Assembly (NCBI GenBank): GCA_043720715.1
Contig: JAYSSF010000007.1
Coordinates: 1-28,909 of the forward strand
Source: JAYSSF01 sp043720715
GTDB taxonomy: Bacteria > Patescibacteriota > Gracilibacteria > Absconditabacterales > Absconditicoccaceae
Direction of reading: 5' to 3'
Length of the DNA stretch: 28,909 nucleotides
A program made the translations under genes and the position numbers. The notes under the pieces are model-generated. The model saw nothing but the letters and a program-made list of their open reading frames with translations. It was not told the DNA's origin and did not search any database. Position 1 is the first letter of the stretch, and every line of letters starts with the position of its first letter. This document shows positions 1-9,101 of the stretch, piece after piece.

Positions 1-71
1 GTCTCCTAACTGGAGATTCAAACTAGTGAAATAGACTGAAAATATGGTTGATATTTAGAATAGGGTGGGTA

Positions 72-1418
72 CTATGGGTTAATCATCGTTTCCTTAAGCG
101 TCCTTAGGGTGACATAGGACTGAGCGATCGTAAATCATAAGACTGCCATCACGATCAAGATAATAGGAATTATCATCACGCCGTCGATGGGGAGTTGTAC
201 GAGAACTCATACGATAATCACAGCTCATACGGTGTTGGCCCATACTCGCCGTTGAACATGTTGTGTCTGAATATAGTCTCATAGCTGGAGACGATGATAT
301 TGTGCGACTACAAGAGCGTTGATCACAACCCACATGATACCGACGACACTACCAGTGACTGGATCAGACGAAAATACAGTGATCATGAACGCAAGGATAC
401 TCAGGTATCAGAAGATAAATGACTGAGCAATTGTGTCGATATGTAGCGACGGATTGCTTTGGTAGATAAACTTGAGTGATGCGTATATCCCAAATACAAT
501 ACAATATCCGATAAAGTCAGACATCACGATACCTCACTGCAGTAGATGAATGATCAGATATCCGTATGCTCAAGCCATAATAATGTCAGGGATGTATTGA
601 ATAATAGACCTGATGATGGGCTGAATCTGACTGATATGAGTGAATATCTCATTGACTCGTGATCGGCGAGTGATGTGAGAGATGTGGCTTGTTTTATATC
701 ACTTGAGGATGAGGTCCAGTGTGATTTCCTCGTGATTGGTGGTAGGGTAGTGGTAGTGGGAGAGTTGCCATAGTCACCGTCCATACAGTCAGTAGAGTAG
801 TAGTGTGGCTACACATGCTCGTATAATATCGTGAAACAGTACGGTGAAGATGATGCTGGTAGGGATAACGATAGCCCACAGTAGGATAGTCTCACTGCGT
901 AGATGAGAGGGTAGTGAGAGTCTCGCAATCGATGATAGAACTCCATATGACACGAGAATCACACCGATGATGGTACAGTATACTGCCCCAATCCCCCAAT
1001 ATTGCTGTCATTGTCAAGCATGTTGTATTGTAAGAATGAGGATGGAAACAATTGTGCCAATTACTGAGATAATAGATGCCTGATGCCAGACAATAACTCC
1101 ATCATCATAATCAAAAGCCAACGCGATACAATAAGCAACAACCGTGATGATGCTGACCAACATCAGTGAAGTCAGAAGATCATATCATCACAAATACATG
1201 AGTCGCGTAGCTCCGATCATAAGAGCTACCCAAGACAAGAGCATGATATTGTCAGTGGCGAACTGCTGGAGGGAATGGATGGATGATTGCTTGGACTGGA
1301 TGCTACCGGTGGCCATGACAATCATGAGGATGGCCGGTATGAGTGCCCAGATGGGTTGTCCGATGACAATCATGATGACTGCGATGATGATGGATGTGAT
1401 GTAATATCGGATTAACAT
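72..1418 (-). CDS. Polytopic membrane protein of unknown function
   Basis: With UGA read as Gly this is a 448-aa open frame ending in TAG. It begins 'MLIRYYITSIIIAVIM' and is dominated by hydrophobic stretches of about 20 residues, roughly ten to twelve likely transmembrane helices. A more polar segment near residues 215-265 contains 'HYHYPTTNHEE' and 'HISHITRRSRVNEI', probably a cytoplasmic loop. The standard code would break it at many TGA codons, several next to hydrophobic segments where Gly is plausible. I recognise no family motif; a transporter, an O-antigen-type polymerase or flippase, or a cell-surface assembly protein are all possible. The gene stands alone, divergent from the GATase gene at 1647. 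The frame is sure, the function is not known. Confidence 0.75.
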
Positions 1419-1534
1419 AGTGTACGAGTTACGAGTTATTCTAAAGAACTAGCGATGCGTCGCAAGTTACGAATTAGAATACATAGAATCAATGTAAAAT
1501 CAATGACAAAATAATCCCTTAAAATTGTAGTAAA

Positions 1535-1580
1535 AAAATCACTTGATTTTACTATGCAAAATCACTTGATTTTACTATGT
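1535..1580. repeat. Tandem direct repeat, 2 x 23 bp
   Basis: Two head-to-tail copies with a 23-bp period share 'AATCACTTGATTTTACTATG'. They lie between two divergent genes. The second copy contributes the -35 hexamer of the promoter proposed at 1566-1594, so the array may duplicate a promoter or operator half. Confidence 0.8.
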
Positions 1581-1594
1581 ATTTTAGTTATGAT
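1566..1594 (+). promoter_or_regulatory. Candidate promoter for the GATase-recombinase pair
   Basis: TTGATT (1566-1571) and TATGAT (1589-1594) are separated by exactly 17 bp. This predicts a start near 1601 and a leader of about 46 nt before the ATG at 1647. Each hexamer is one or two bases from the sigma-70 consensus. Confidence 0.5.
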
Positions 1595-1646
1595 AATTCA
1601 TATTATCGTAATAGAGATAGATTCTTTATCCGTATACAAATATAAA

Positions 1647-2225
1647 ATGAAGAAAGTTTTAATTATTGACAACTTTGGTCGTGCATCGACAATTATACAT
1701 TTAAAAGATTTGTTGATAGGTTTTTGATATGATGTTAGTATTGTGCTGATTATCAATTTTCATCCACAATTTGTTGAAGATTATGATCTTGTGGTACTGA
1801 GCTGATGAAGTTTGTATCGAGCTCGTAACCCAATATTTGATAGTCTCAAGTGACGACTTTTACAAACGGAAAAATCTGTGATTGGTATCTGTCTGTGATA
1901 TGAGATACTGGCTACCATCTATGATACTGAGCAAGACTATATCTCAATGGAGAAAGTAGGTGAAATTCATGGCAACTACTACCCTGTTACTTATTGATGA
2001 CAAGAATACTCTGTATTTAGAGCTCACAAGAGAATTGTTATTGAGAGTAATTTTTTATTGGATCATTTTGATGTATTAGGTACATCTGAATTGGGAATCG
2101 ATGTTATTAAGGACACAAATAAACCTCACTATGGTTTATCATTTCATCCAGAGCTAGATAGTGAATGACAATCGACCCATGGGACCGAGATTTTGAAGGA
2201 TATTATGAATCAAATTTTTAACTAA
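1647..2225 (+). CDS. Class I glutamine amidotransferase-like protein
   Basis: The 192-aa frame ends in TAA. Residues 49-54 read 'VVLSGG', the beta-strand and oxyanion turn of class I GATase domains. 'IGICLGYEI' carries the nucleophile elbow with Cys82. 'SFHPEL' supplies His167 and Glu169, completing the Cys-His-Glu triad. Five or more UGA codons are read through, including both glycines of the SGG motif and the Gly after Cys82-Leu, which is strong evidence for recoding. The length fits a stand-alone GATase1 domain as in TrpG, PabA or GuaA N-termini, but no synthase partner is adjacent. The next gene starts 3 nt after its stop. It may deliver ammonia from glutamine to an unlinked synthase, or act as a peptidase-like relative. 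Family sure, substrate unknown. Confidence 0.88.
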
Positions 2226-2228
2226 ACT

Positions 2229-3308
2229 ATGGTTATGAAATCAAATTATCGTGAAACCAAAGCAATCCATAGTCCTGTAATACTGGAGCAAAATCAATCC
2301 CCTGGCTTACATCCACCCCCTTTGTCAAGGGGGACCGATGAAATGCCAATCAGTACATTAATCGACAGTTGGCTGGAGACTAAGCGTAGTGCACAAACTC
2401 GTCGTGCATATCGTCGCGATGTGGTGGATTTTTGTGTCTATGTAGGGATGATGACAATTGGTGATTTGCAGGTGTATCCGATACCACAGCTATCCCATCA
2501 GATCCTGGATTGGCTCAAGACGCAGTATCAGTATGATGAACATAATCCTGACAAAGTATTAAATCCTACAACAATTAATCGTAAGGCATACGCAGTGAGT
2601 AGCTGGTTTGAATATCTGATGGCTGTCTATCAATATCCCAAGAATCCTGCTAAAATCTTCACACCGCTCAAGACTGTCAAATATAGTACAACCGATAGTC
2701 TGACGAAACTTGAGTATGTCAGCTTATTGGATTATCAGAAACAAAAATATCTGGAGTTACAAATTAATAATGAAGAGTGAATAGTTATTGGAATGATCAA
2801 AGAATTGAGAGATTATCTGATGTTGGCTCTGATGAGTATGAGTCTGCGTCGTAATGAGGTGGTGAAGCTTCGCTGGAGTGATATCGACTCCTCTACTCCA
2901 CACCTGACGGTCTATCAAAAATGATGAAGTACAAAACTGATACCACTCCCCTCCTCGATTTATGAGTTACTGATGCAGCTTGGGCAGGATAAGATGACGA
3001 TGTGACTCGTATCTGACTATATCTTCTCCCCGATCAAGAATAATAGTACCGGTGATCTGACGAAGCCAATCAGTGCTGATTATGTGTTTGAACTGATTAA
3101 GAAGCTGGCAGCCATCTGCTGAATTGACAAAAAAATCACTCCCCATAGTCTGCGTAAGACATTTATCGAGCTGGCGCTGGATAGTAAGGAGGATTATATC
3201 AATATTGCCAATGCGACTGGTCATAGCACGCTCGAGATGATCAAATATTATGACACGAGAAGTAAGTTGGAGAAGAACGCAGTGAATAGTATGGATGTGT
3301 TTGACTAG
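2229..3308 (+). CDS. Tyrosine recombinase (XerC/XerD-like integrase)
   Basis: The 359-aa protein catalyses strand exchange through a covalent phosphotyrosine. An N-terminal SAM-like DNA-binding domain spans about residues 40-150 ('LIDSWLETKRSAQTRRAYRR'). The catalytic domain shows Arg207 in 'SLRRNEVVKLRW', Lys236 in the beta-hairpin, His306 and Arg309 in 'HSLRKT', His332 in 'TGHST' and the nucleophile, probably Tyr341, in 'IKYYDTRS'. UGA is read as Gly at residue 184 and at several later positions. I take the ATG at 2229, 3 nt after the GATase stop. The first 37 residues are not recombinase-like and come from repeat DNA, so Met38 (2340) is a real alternative start. It could be the chromosome dimer resolvase or an integrase of a small element. 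Confidence 0.93.
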
Positions 3309-3426
3309 AATTATTACTTATTTTATATTTTATTAATTATCTATTGATTCTTATATTTAATTGATTATATCATATTTATTCACAACATAATGTCTGTCGG
3401 CTTTTTATAATTTTATTGTAAAGATT

Positions 3427-3439
3427 GGGTTCGATTCCC
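3427..3439 (+). other. tRNA T-arm-like 13-mer downstream of the recombinase
   Basis: GGGTTCGATTCCC matches the T-loop and inner T-stem of a tRNA, but the two outer stem pairs do not form and no anticodon arm or CCA lies at the right distance. It is not a functional tRNA. It could be an attachment-site remnant next to the recombinase, or part of the RNA that follows. Confidence 0.35.
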
Positions 3440-3440
3440 T

Positions 3441-3580
3441 TATTATGGCTGGATAGCTCTCTAGTAGAGACTAAGTGGAGAATAGGCTAAAGACTATGAA
3501 GCAGGCTCGCTAGGGTTTGTGGAGTCGACCTTGAAATATGGCTTGCTCGAATGAGTAGCTATCCAGTGTGAATATTTTTT
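3441..3580 (+). ncRNA. Candidate structured RNA, unknown family
   Basis: No open frame covers this interval. CTGGATAGCT (3449-3458) is perfectly complementary to AGCTATCCAG (3557-3566), giving a 10-bp closing helix around about 98 nt. Inside, TCTCTAGTAGAGA can form a small hairpin and GACT can pair with AGTC, with an adjacent AGG/CCT extension. A plus-strand intrinsic terminator follows directly. The 5' side (GGCTGGATAGCTC with TAGTAGAGA) looks like the acceptor and D-arm of a tRNA, but the rest does not fold as one. I checked it by eye against tmRNA, SRP RNA, 6S RNA and RNase P RNA signatures and found none. The boundaries are approximate. Confidence 0.45.
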
Positions 3581-3582
3581 TC

Positions 3583-3624
3583 TTGAAGACCTTGTATTTT
3601 TTACAAGTGTCTTTTTGTTTTTAC
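3583..3624 (+). terminator. Intrinsic terminator, plus strand
   Basis: AAGAC(C)TTGTA and TACAA(GT)GTCTT form a hairpin with a short T loop, followed by TTTTTGTTTTT. The T-run is on the plus strand only, so it ends the recombinase or RNA transcript. It overlaps the last codon of the converging FAD oxidoreductase gene. Confidence 0.7.
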
Positions 3625-4910
3625 CCAAACATCACTTTTGCATTACTGAGACCAAAGACAATCGGTTTGAGGATGAGATTGTTGGTCTGCAGTCAGATGA
3701 GGAATGGTCTGCTAGGGTTGAATACTGTATCGAGGTCTGGATCGGTGAGCTCACCAAGAAGCTGCTGAGCAGCATGACGACCAGAAGCAGCCGCCCACGG
3801 AAGTCAGACACATCACTGTACCCATAGATGATTGGAGAACTGCATATCACGGCCGATCATGGGCATGAGATCCTTGGTAGCTTCGATACGGCCTGACCAA
3901 TAGTTGTCAAAATGTACGTCGCTGAGACTAGGAAATGCTTTCCAAATCTGCTTAATCACACCTTTGATTACATGGTCATGGTAGATCTCAAATGGCTGAA
4001 AACTATTAAATGCATCTCAACCACCAAGGACAAGTCTATTGTCTCCCGTGATACGATAATAGTTGAACACCATCTGCGTATCCCGGCACATACAATTGCC
4101 CAGTGGCATGATGTCGTGGATCTGCTCGGCGGTTAGTGGCTCGGAGACGGTGATATAGTTCATGATACCGTAAGTATTGGCTGCTTTGTCTTTGTTGAGC
4201 TTACGGTCGGTCTTGCCTACGCATCGGATCGATTCCTTGAAGGTGATAGAGCCTAGATTGGTCGTCACCTTATGAGATTCGATGGTTTTGATCTCTGAAA
4301 ATTCATAGATTCTGACTCATTGTGAGATGAGATAGGTCTTGAGTTCTTGGCAATACTGTGCGGGATTGATCGCATAACAGTTGGTATATCTTACTCCCCC
4401 AGTATAGCAGTGGGCTGTGTTTTTGGTACGAAGCTGAGCCAAATTGATAAACTCCGCATCAAATCAGTATTCTTTGTGTACTTGCTCTTCTTCGTGGACT
4501 GCTTGGAGTCCAGCTTTGCCGATTCATAGTAAGAGACTATCTTCATCTTTGAGATCACAGTATAGATCATGTTGTTTGATATTAGATACAATTGATTGCT
4601 GCCCTGCTTCACCGTAGTCTCGTAGCTTCTTGGCTATTACTTTGCCATAGATGGTCTCGATCTGCCTGAGTCCAAGTTCACTATCTGGTGTGAGGAAACC
4701 TCCACTGCGTCAGGACATCCCTCATCCACAGATATTCTTCTCAATGAGAGTTACCTGGCATCACTGTTCGATAAGATATTTGGCTGCGTGTAGACCCGCT
4801 ACTCCCCCACCCACAACGAGGTAGTCTGTGGTGATATGATCTGTGAGCGGTGCACATAGACTTGTGTCAGTGTTGAGTAGTGATGTATATCGATAGTTTT
4901 GGTAGCGCAT
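3621..4910 (-). CDS. FAD-dependent oxidoreductase (DAO / PuuB-like family)
   Basis: The 429-aa frame ends in TAA. A Rossmann FAD site lies near the N-terminus: 'YLVVGGGVAGLHAAKYL', followed by 'VTLIEKN' with the ribose-binding acidic residue. 'RSGGFLTPDSELGL' corresponds to the substrate-side segment of DAO proteins. The C-terminal FAD contact is in 'WSGRIEATKDLMPMIG' and 'GCVGLPWAAASGRHAA', typical of glycine, D-amino-acid and gamma-glutamylputrescine oxidases. At least six conserved Gly positions are UGA, and the standard code leaves only three fragments. The ATG at 4910 lies 23 nt downstream of the membrane-protein gene, so the two are probably co-transcribed. The substrate is probably an amine or amino acid but cannot be read from the sequence. 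Confidence 0.88.
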
Positions 4911-4933
4911 AAATAAGAATAGGATGATAAATT

Positions 4934-5626
4934 TTATTTATTTTCTTGTATTAGTTTACTATGTGCGATATTTATTACATCATATATTCATAGTATTGAT
5001 ATCAGTATTGATAGTATTCGTTTTGGATAACTAAGGTACATTGGTCACCATATTCATCATCATGTTATAATGGATACTAAATGAGACGAGGAATATCGAA
5101 GAGCTACCCCAAAAAATATAGTATACAATACCAGTATTATCATATTTGTTTGCGGTCAAAGATTTCTTATTCGTCTAATTACTAATCGATACAGTACTGT
5201 GAATAGTATAGTATTGCTAACTAATGAACTAAATATCGGTATAAATATCGTATCTCATGTACTGGGCAATATTCCTCTTTCGAAATCTATTACAGGAGTA
5301 ATTATGTCTCATGCTATAAAAAATAGTATTAGGATATAAAATAACAGTAGTATATTGTTGGGAATATTTTTTATCTTTAGGTTCAACAATATGCCAAAGA
5401 ATAATAATATAGATATAGCTAAAACTATTAAATTAATACCCTTATCAATTGGAAAGTATTTATTTTGCTCTATTGATTTTACTTCTTCGCGAAAATTTAT
5501 TCATTGAGTAGGTCTTGGTGTTTGGTCGTTTATTCATTGGACAATAAGACTAGATCATCTTTGTGAAAGGTATGCTCATAATAGGGCAATTATTCAAATT
5601 AATACTAATTTTATGATACGACTCAT
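4934..5626 (-). CDS. Small polytopic membrane protein, unknown
   Basis: This 230-aa frame (ATG 5626, TAA at 4934-4936) appears only with UGA as Gly and carries about eleven such codons. It has an N-terminal hydrophobic segment ('LVLIGIIALLGAYL') and then about five more helices, including 'LIVLAISILLFFGILLNL' and 'IILVLYTIFFGVALRY'. Basic clusters such as 'RLVIRRIRNLG' suggest cytoplasmic loops. A Gly-rich 'ITGGGIWGPMYL' stretch precedes the last helix. I recognise no family. It lies directly upstream of the FAD oxidoreductase on the same strand and diverges from the 68-aa protein at 5762. AT-rich third positions are more extreme than in its neighbours. The function is unknown. Confidence 0.65.
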
Positions 5627-5709
5627 CTGATAATATTTTAGCTAAAGATATAGATACTCCAATTATATACAATGATTTGAGAATTTGCGAGGCTGAGATG
5701 AAAAATGTA

Positions 5710-5738
5710 TTGACAAAGTATATATATATCTGTAATAT
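5710..5738 (+). promoter_or_regulatory. Near-consensus sigma-70 promoter
   Basis: TTGACA (5710-5715), a 17-bp spacer and TAATAT (5733-5738) match the housekeeping consensus in 11 of 12 positions. The start would fall near 5745, giving a leader of about 17 nt before the ATG at 5762. Confidence 0.8.
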
Positions 5739-5761
5739 TTAATTACACTAAACGAAAACAT

Positions 5762-5968
5762 ATGCTAACATCTTTGATTTTTCTTATTGCGATCGTGTTG
5801 ATCGTGGTAGGAATTGTGGGTTTATTTGGAGTTAGTTTTGCGGGCATTCTTGCTCAAGAATATTCTCCAGGAGAAAGTAGTCACCGAAAGCCTATGAGAA
5901 TTTCTTTTATAGTTCTTATTTTGGGACTATTAGGAATCATATGGGGAATAGTAAGATTATTCTCTTAG
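5762..5968 (+). CDS. 68-aa two-helix membrane protein
   Basis: It encodes 68 residues with two clear transmembrane segments, residues 3-31 ('LIFLIAIVLIVVGIVGLFGV') and about 46-66 ('RISFIVLILGLLGIIWGIV'). They are joined by a polar loop 'QEYSPGESSHRKPM'. It contains no UGA codon and ends in TAG. A strong promoter sits 24 nt upstream and a long hairpin lies directly downstream, so it is a stand-alone highly transcribed unit. I recognise no family; it resembles many small predicted inner-membrane proteins. Confidence 0.7.
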   Translation: MLTSLIFLIAIVLIVVGIVGLFGVSFAGILAQEYSPGESSHRKPMRISFIVLILGLLGIIWGIVRLFS

Positions 5969-5970
5969 TA

Positions 5971-6048
5971 ACATTCGTTTAGTGTGAAGCTTAGTATGGA
6001 ACATATGTTTCACTATTTTCATACTAAACGAATGTCTTTTCGGTTTTT
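5971..6048 (+). terminator. Long hairpin and T-run after the small membrane protein
   Basis: ACATTCGTTTAGT (5971-5983) pairs exactly with ACTAAACGAATGT about 40 nt later, followed by CTTTTCGGTTTTT. The loop can fold further or compete (TTAGTATG with CATACTAA). This is unusually long for a simple terminator, but its place just after the stop codon supports that role. Confidence 0.65.
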
Positions 6049-6080
6049 GTCCGAGAGGATATTTTTTTTGTTTTGGATGT

Positions 6081-6187
6081 AGGGGCGGATCGGTAATCCG
6101 CCTTCTTAATAATATTATATATTGGTCCGATTAACGATCGGACCCTACGCAGGTGATTAATCGGACGCGCCGTGTTCGCGTCCCTAC
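6081..6187. repeat. Cluster of three REP-like hairpin repeats
   Basis: Three short palindromes lie in a row: GGCGGAT/ATCCGCC (6084-6102), GGTCCGAT/ATCGGACC (6124-6144) and GGACGCG/CGCGTCC (6163-6183). The last two are followed directly by CCTACG and the first is preceded by GTAG, which is that box on the other strand. Relatives lie at 19078-19148 and 27659-27684. They sit between converging genes and could also end transcripts from both sides. Confidence 0.75.
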
Positions 6188-6220
6188 GCAATGATTAGGT
6201 AATAAATTATGAATTTTGAT

Positions 6221-7603
6221 TTATGAATTTTGAATTGGTTTGCTCATAACCTTCGTCTCACAATAAGATCTTAGTCCTACTACTCCATGCTCACGCATAT
6301 TGCCTGATGCTGGTGTGTATCCACCAAATGGGACTTGTGGGATGAGATATGATGTATTATTGACTGCGATATTTCAGGTTTTGAGATGCTTGCAGACATA
6401 GCTGATCTGGTCAGGATTGGTTCATCGCAAGTATCATCCGAGTCAGTAGATCGTCGCATTGGCATATCAGATGACTTGATCGATGGTATCATATGTCATG
6501 ATGGGGATGACTGGTCAGAAGATCTCGGTACTCATCACTGGCATATCTAGTGTCACATCGGTGAGGATTGTAACAGGGACAAATGATCATGGATTGTTAT
6601 CAAGTTGACCTAATTCAAGCTTAGTTGCTCATATGGATACTGATTGGTCGATAGCTGACTGGACTGATGTTCTTGCCTGCTCGGAGATGAGAGCTCACAT
6701 CCTCGTGTCTGGTGACATCGGATCACCGATTTTGATATTATTGAAATATGCTTGTAACTTTAGCATTAGCTGATCCCTTTGACTGCTATGTACAAAGAGA
6801 CGCTTGAGCCCATCGCAGATCTGTCCTGCATGTCGTACACGGGAACTATCAATCATCTGCATCATTGCATCATTGATCGGTGTATCGGGTAAGATGATAC
6901 CAGGTGCTGATCAACCCAACTCGAGATGCGTATGAGCTCATGTGATAACAGCGTTAGACTGGATGATTTGTCAGACACTCGTTGATCCGGTAAATATAAT
7001 CTGGGAGACTGGTAGTTTGGTGAGTTCGTTACCCAGTGTGCTGTTGCCATAGACTAACTGGAATACATGGGCTGGGATAGATGATATTAGCAAATCACTT
7101 ATCAGTTTTGCTGTTCGCATACAGGCAGATGCTGACTTATAGATGATGGTATTACCTGCCAGGAGTGGTGGTATGACTTCTCGTACTCGCTGACTGGTGG
7201 GATAGTTCCACGGAGAGATGACAGCAGTGACTCCACGAGCTTCGTAGTACTGCGTATGGACTCCACGCTCATCCTGGTGGATAATCTCTGGTGAGAGGAT
7301 CTGAGCTGCATGCTCCAGATGCCAGCGAATATATCAGATGTCATAATCAACATCAGCATATGAGTGAGTGATCGCTTTACCAATCTCAAGACTGATAGAC
7401 TGAGCAATCTGGTCACGATGAGCGATATATTGATCGAGAAATGTTTGAATATGAGCTATTCTGACTTCGATCGGTGTTTGTGATCGAGATATAAATGCTT
7501 GTTGTGATTGGGTCAGGATTTGTGGTAATTCAGAAACCTGTGTTGCTATGATTTCTCATAGGAGTTGAAGAGTTCATCGGTTAGATCTAGGTTGAAGGTT
7601 CAT
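6221..7603 (-). CDS. NAD(P)-dependent aldehyde dehydrogenase
   Basis: This 460-aa enzyme oxidises an aldehyde to its acid. Landmarks in order: 'ISPWNYP' with the oxyanion Asn133, Lys156 in 'NTIIYKSAS' for cofactor binding, 'IIFTGSTSVG' (the NAD-binding turn), 'LELGGSAPG' with general base Glu228, 'GQICDGLKR' with nucleophile Cys263, 'EIFGPVIPI' and 'PFGGYTPASGNMREHG'. The length fits the family (about 455-480). More than ten glycines are UGA, including several in these motifs. The catalytic Cys is followed by Asp rather than the usual Thr or Ala. Its start lies 8 nt downstream of the DinB-like gene, at the end of the six-gene cluster. It resembles succinate-semialdehyde-type ALDHs, but the substrate is not certain. 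Confidence 0.93.
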
Positions 7604-7611
7604 TTTGATGA

Positions 7612-8142
7612 TTATGATAAATTACTTTTTTCATGATATCTCGTAGAATATGCTTTACCAAAATTACTATGTAAGTGTATTCATATCATCATACAGTTTG
7701 ATTTTATGATTGCCATATGGTGTATAGTATGCTCAAGAAGATAACTTAATTCATTGCTGTAAGTTGTATTTATTTCTAGTAATTTTTCTCCTATTAATAT
7801 CTGCTTACCTGTTATTGATTGATTCTGTGTTTTTTGTAGTTGTTGTTTTAATATATCCATCGATTTATCAAATATTGAGATGTCTGCAGTTATCGTTTCA
7901 TCGCGTTTGCGCTTGGTATAGTCTATAATTCAATCAGTGTTAGTTATTATTGCTTGTATTACTTCAATAATATGACGGCAATGAGAAGATATAGAACTAG
8001 TTTTTTCTCAATATATTTCAATATTTTTAGTAAATGATTCTGGTCTTTCTTTGAACGATTGTAATAATGACTCTTGTAAATCATTAAGTAAAGTAATGAG
8101 TCATTTGGTTATAATTGTATTATTGTAATTTTGCTGTTCCAT
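7612..8142 (-). CDS. DinB-like (YfiT/BstA-superfamily) putative metal-dependent protein
   Basis: This 176-aa protein matches the DinB-like four-helix family, many members of which are thiol S-transferases. 'SSHCRHIIEVIQ' gives the first metal His, 'IDYTKRKRDETI' is the conserved charged segment after helix 2, 'YLLEHTIHHMAIIK' carries the paired His residues, and 'FGKAYSTRYHEKS' is the conserved C-terminus. UGA is Gly at about four positions. It ends 8 nt before the ALDH start and begins 72 nt after the hydrolase stop, so it is probably in the same operon. The family call is firm. A role in transferring a low-molecular-weight thiol is known for some relatives only, and is inference here. Confidence 0.8.
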
Positions 8143-8214
8143 TGATATATGATTGCGAAATTTAAAATATATTTTTTTTTAATTATTATATTTTTTGCAA
8201 ATTATTACTACCTA

Positions 8215-9090
8215 TTATTTATCAATTAATTGCTCTAATATATCGAAAATAACTTGAGGTTGTGTCATAGGAATTTCATGTCCAACATCATCAATGATTT
8301 TGACAATTACTTTAGAGCTGTTGATGAGTTGTTTCTGTGCAAAATATGTATTTTTGATGTCAACAATTCGATCTTTGGTTCCATGGATCAATCATACTGG
8401 TGCTGTGATCTTGGATCGATCTCATGATAGAGTTTTAAGTTGTGTGATACTTGATAATTTTTCTGCATTGGTGACGCGTAGCATACTAGGAATGACATAT
8501 CTTAACCAAGTATAGTGCAGAGGATAAGATATTTTCCAGATAGTCTGATTATCTGGGTCCATAGTCCCTGCAATTATAACGATTGATGCAATTTTATCGG
8601 GATGTGTAGTTGCTATATGTGGTATTAGTGCTCATGCATATGATCGTCATATGAGTGATACTTTTGGAGAATTATTTGGTAGGTAGAGAAGTTGTGATAG
8701 TAGTTGTGCTTGTTGTTTAATATCTGTCATCGCTAATCACTTCATCCATCAGCCAAAACCTGGACGATCTGGTATAATAACATGATAACGGGTCAGAATA
8801 TTAGTTTTTTCTAATAAAGGTAGAGCATCAGATAGAGAACCAGGAGTACCATACATAAATAGCAAAGTTTCCTTGGTTATGTCTCATAGTTGAGCATACT
8901 TTATGGTGCTACCAGACGCGTCGGTATAATAATTGATTGATGCTTTAGGATCAAGTTGTTGAAGCAATGGCAATAATAATCTGTTGCTATTATGATAGTC
9001 CATATATATTGCTCATCATCGTACTATCACCAATGCTAAGGTTATTATAATTCATATAGACCGAACTATTATTCTACATAAAACATTCAT
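8215..9090 (-). CDS. Membrane-anchored alpha/beta hydrolase
   Basis: The 291-aa protein has one N-terminal hydrophobic segment (residues 7-23, 'IIVRSIGIIITLALVIV'), likely a signal anchor. An alpha/beta hydrolase fold follows. The oxyanion turn is 'YGTPGS' (80-85), the nucleophile elbow 'IGRSYAGA' has Ser150, the acid Asp240 is in 'HGTKDRIVD', and the base His271 is in 'VGHEIP', at the expected spacings. 'IIPDRPGFGG' is the usual strand-4 loop. UGA supplies conserved glycines, including the one just before Arg149-Ser150. It starts 11 nt after the ATP-grasp stop. The substrate could be an ester or amide; nothing in the sequence decides. Confidence 0.88.
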
Positions 9091-9101
9091 ATGAGGTCAG
9101 A

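Noticed and set aside
94..1418. Several short separate ORFs on the minus strand (79, 61 and 76 aa) and an 86-aa plus-strand ORF
   Set aside because: These are pieces or other-frame shadows of a single 448-aa membrane protein once UGA is read as Gly.
3441..3580. tmRNA or permuted tmRNA
   Set aside because: The T-arm-like motif has a broken stem, no 'ALAA'-type tag frame is present, and the acceptor strands do not pair as required.
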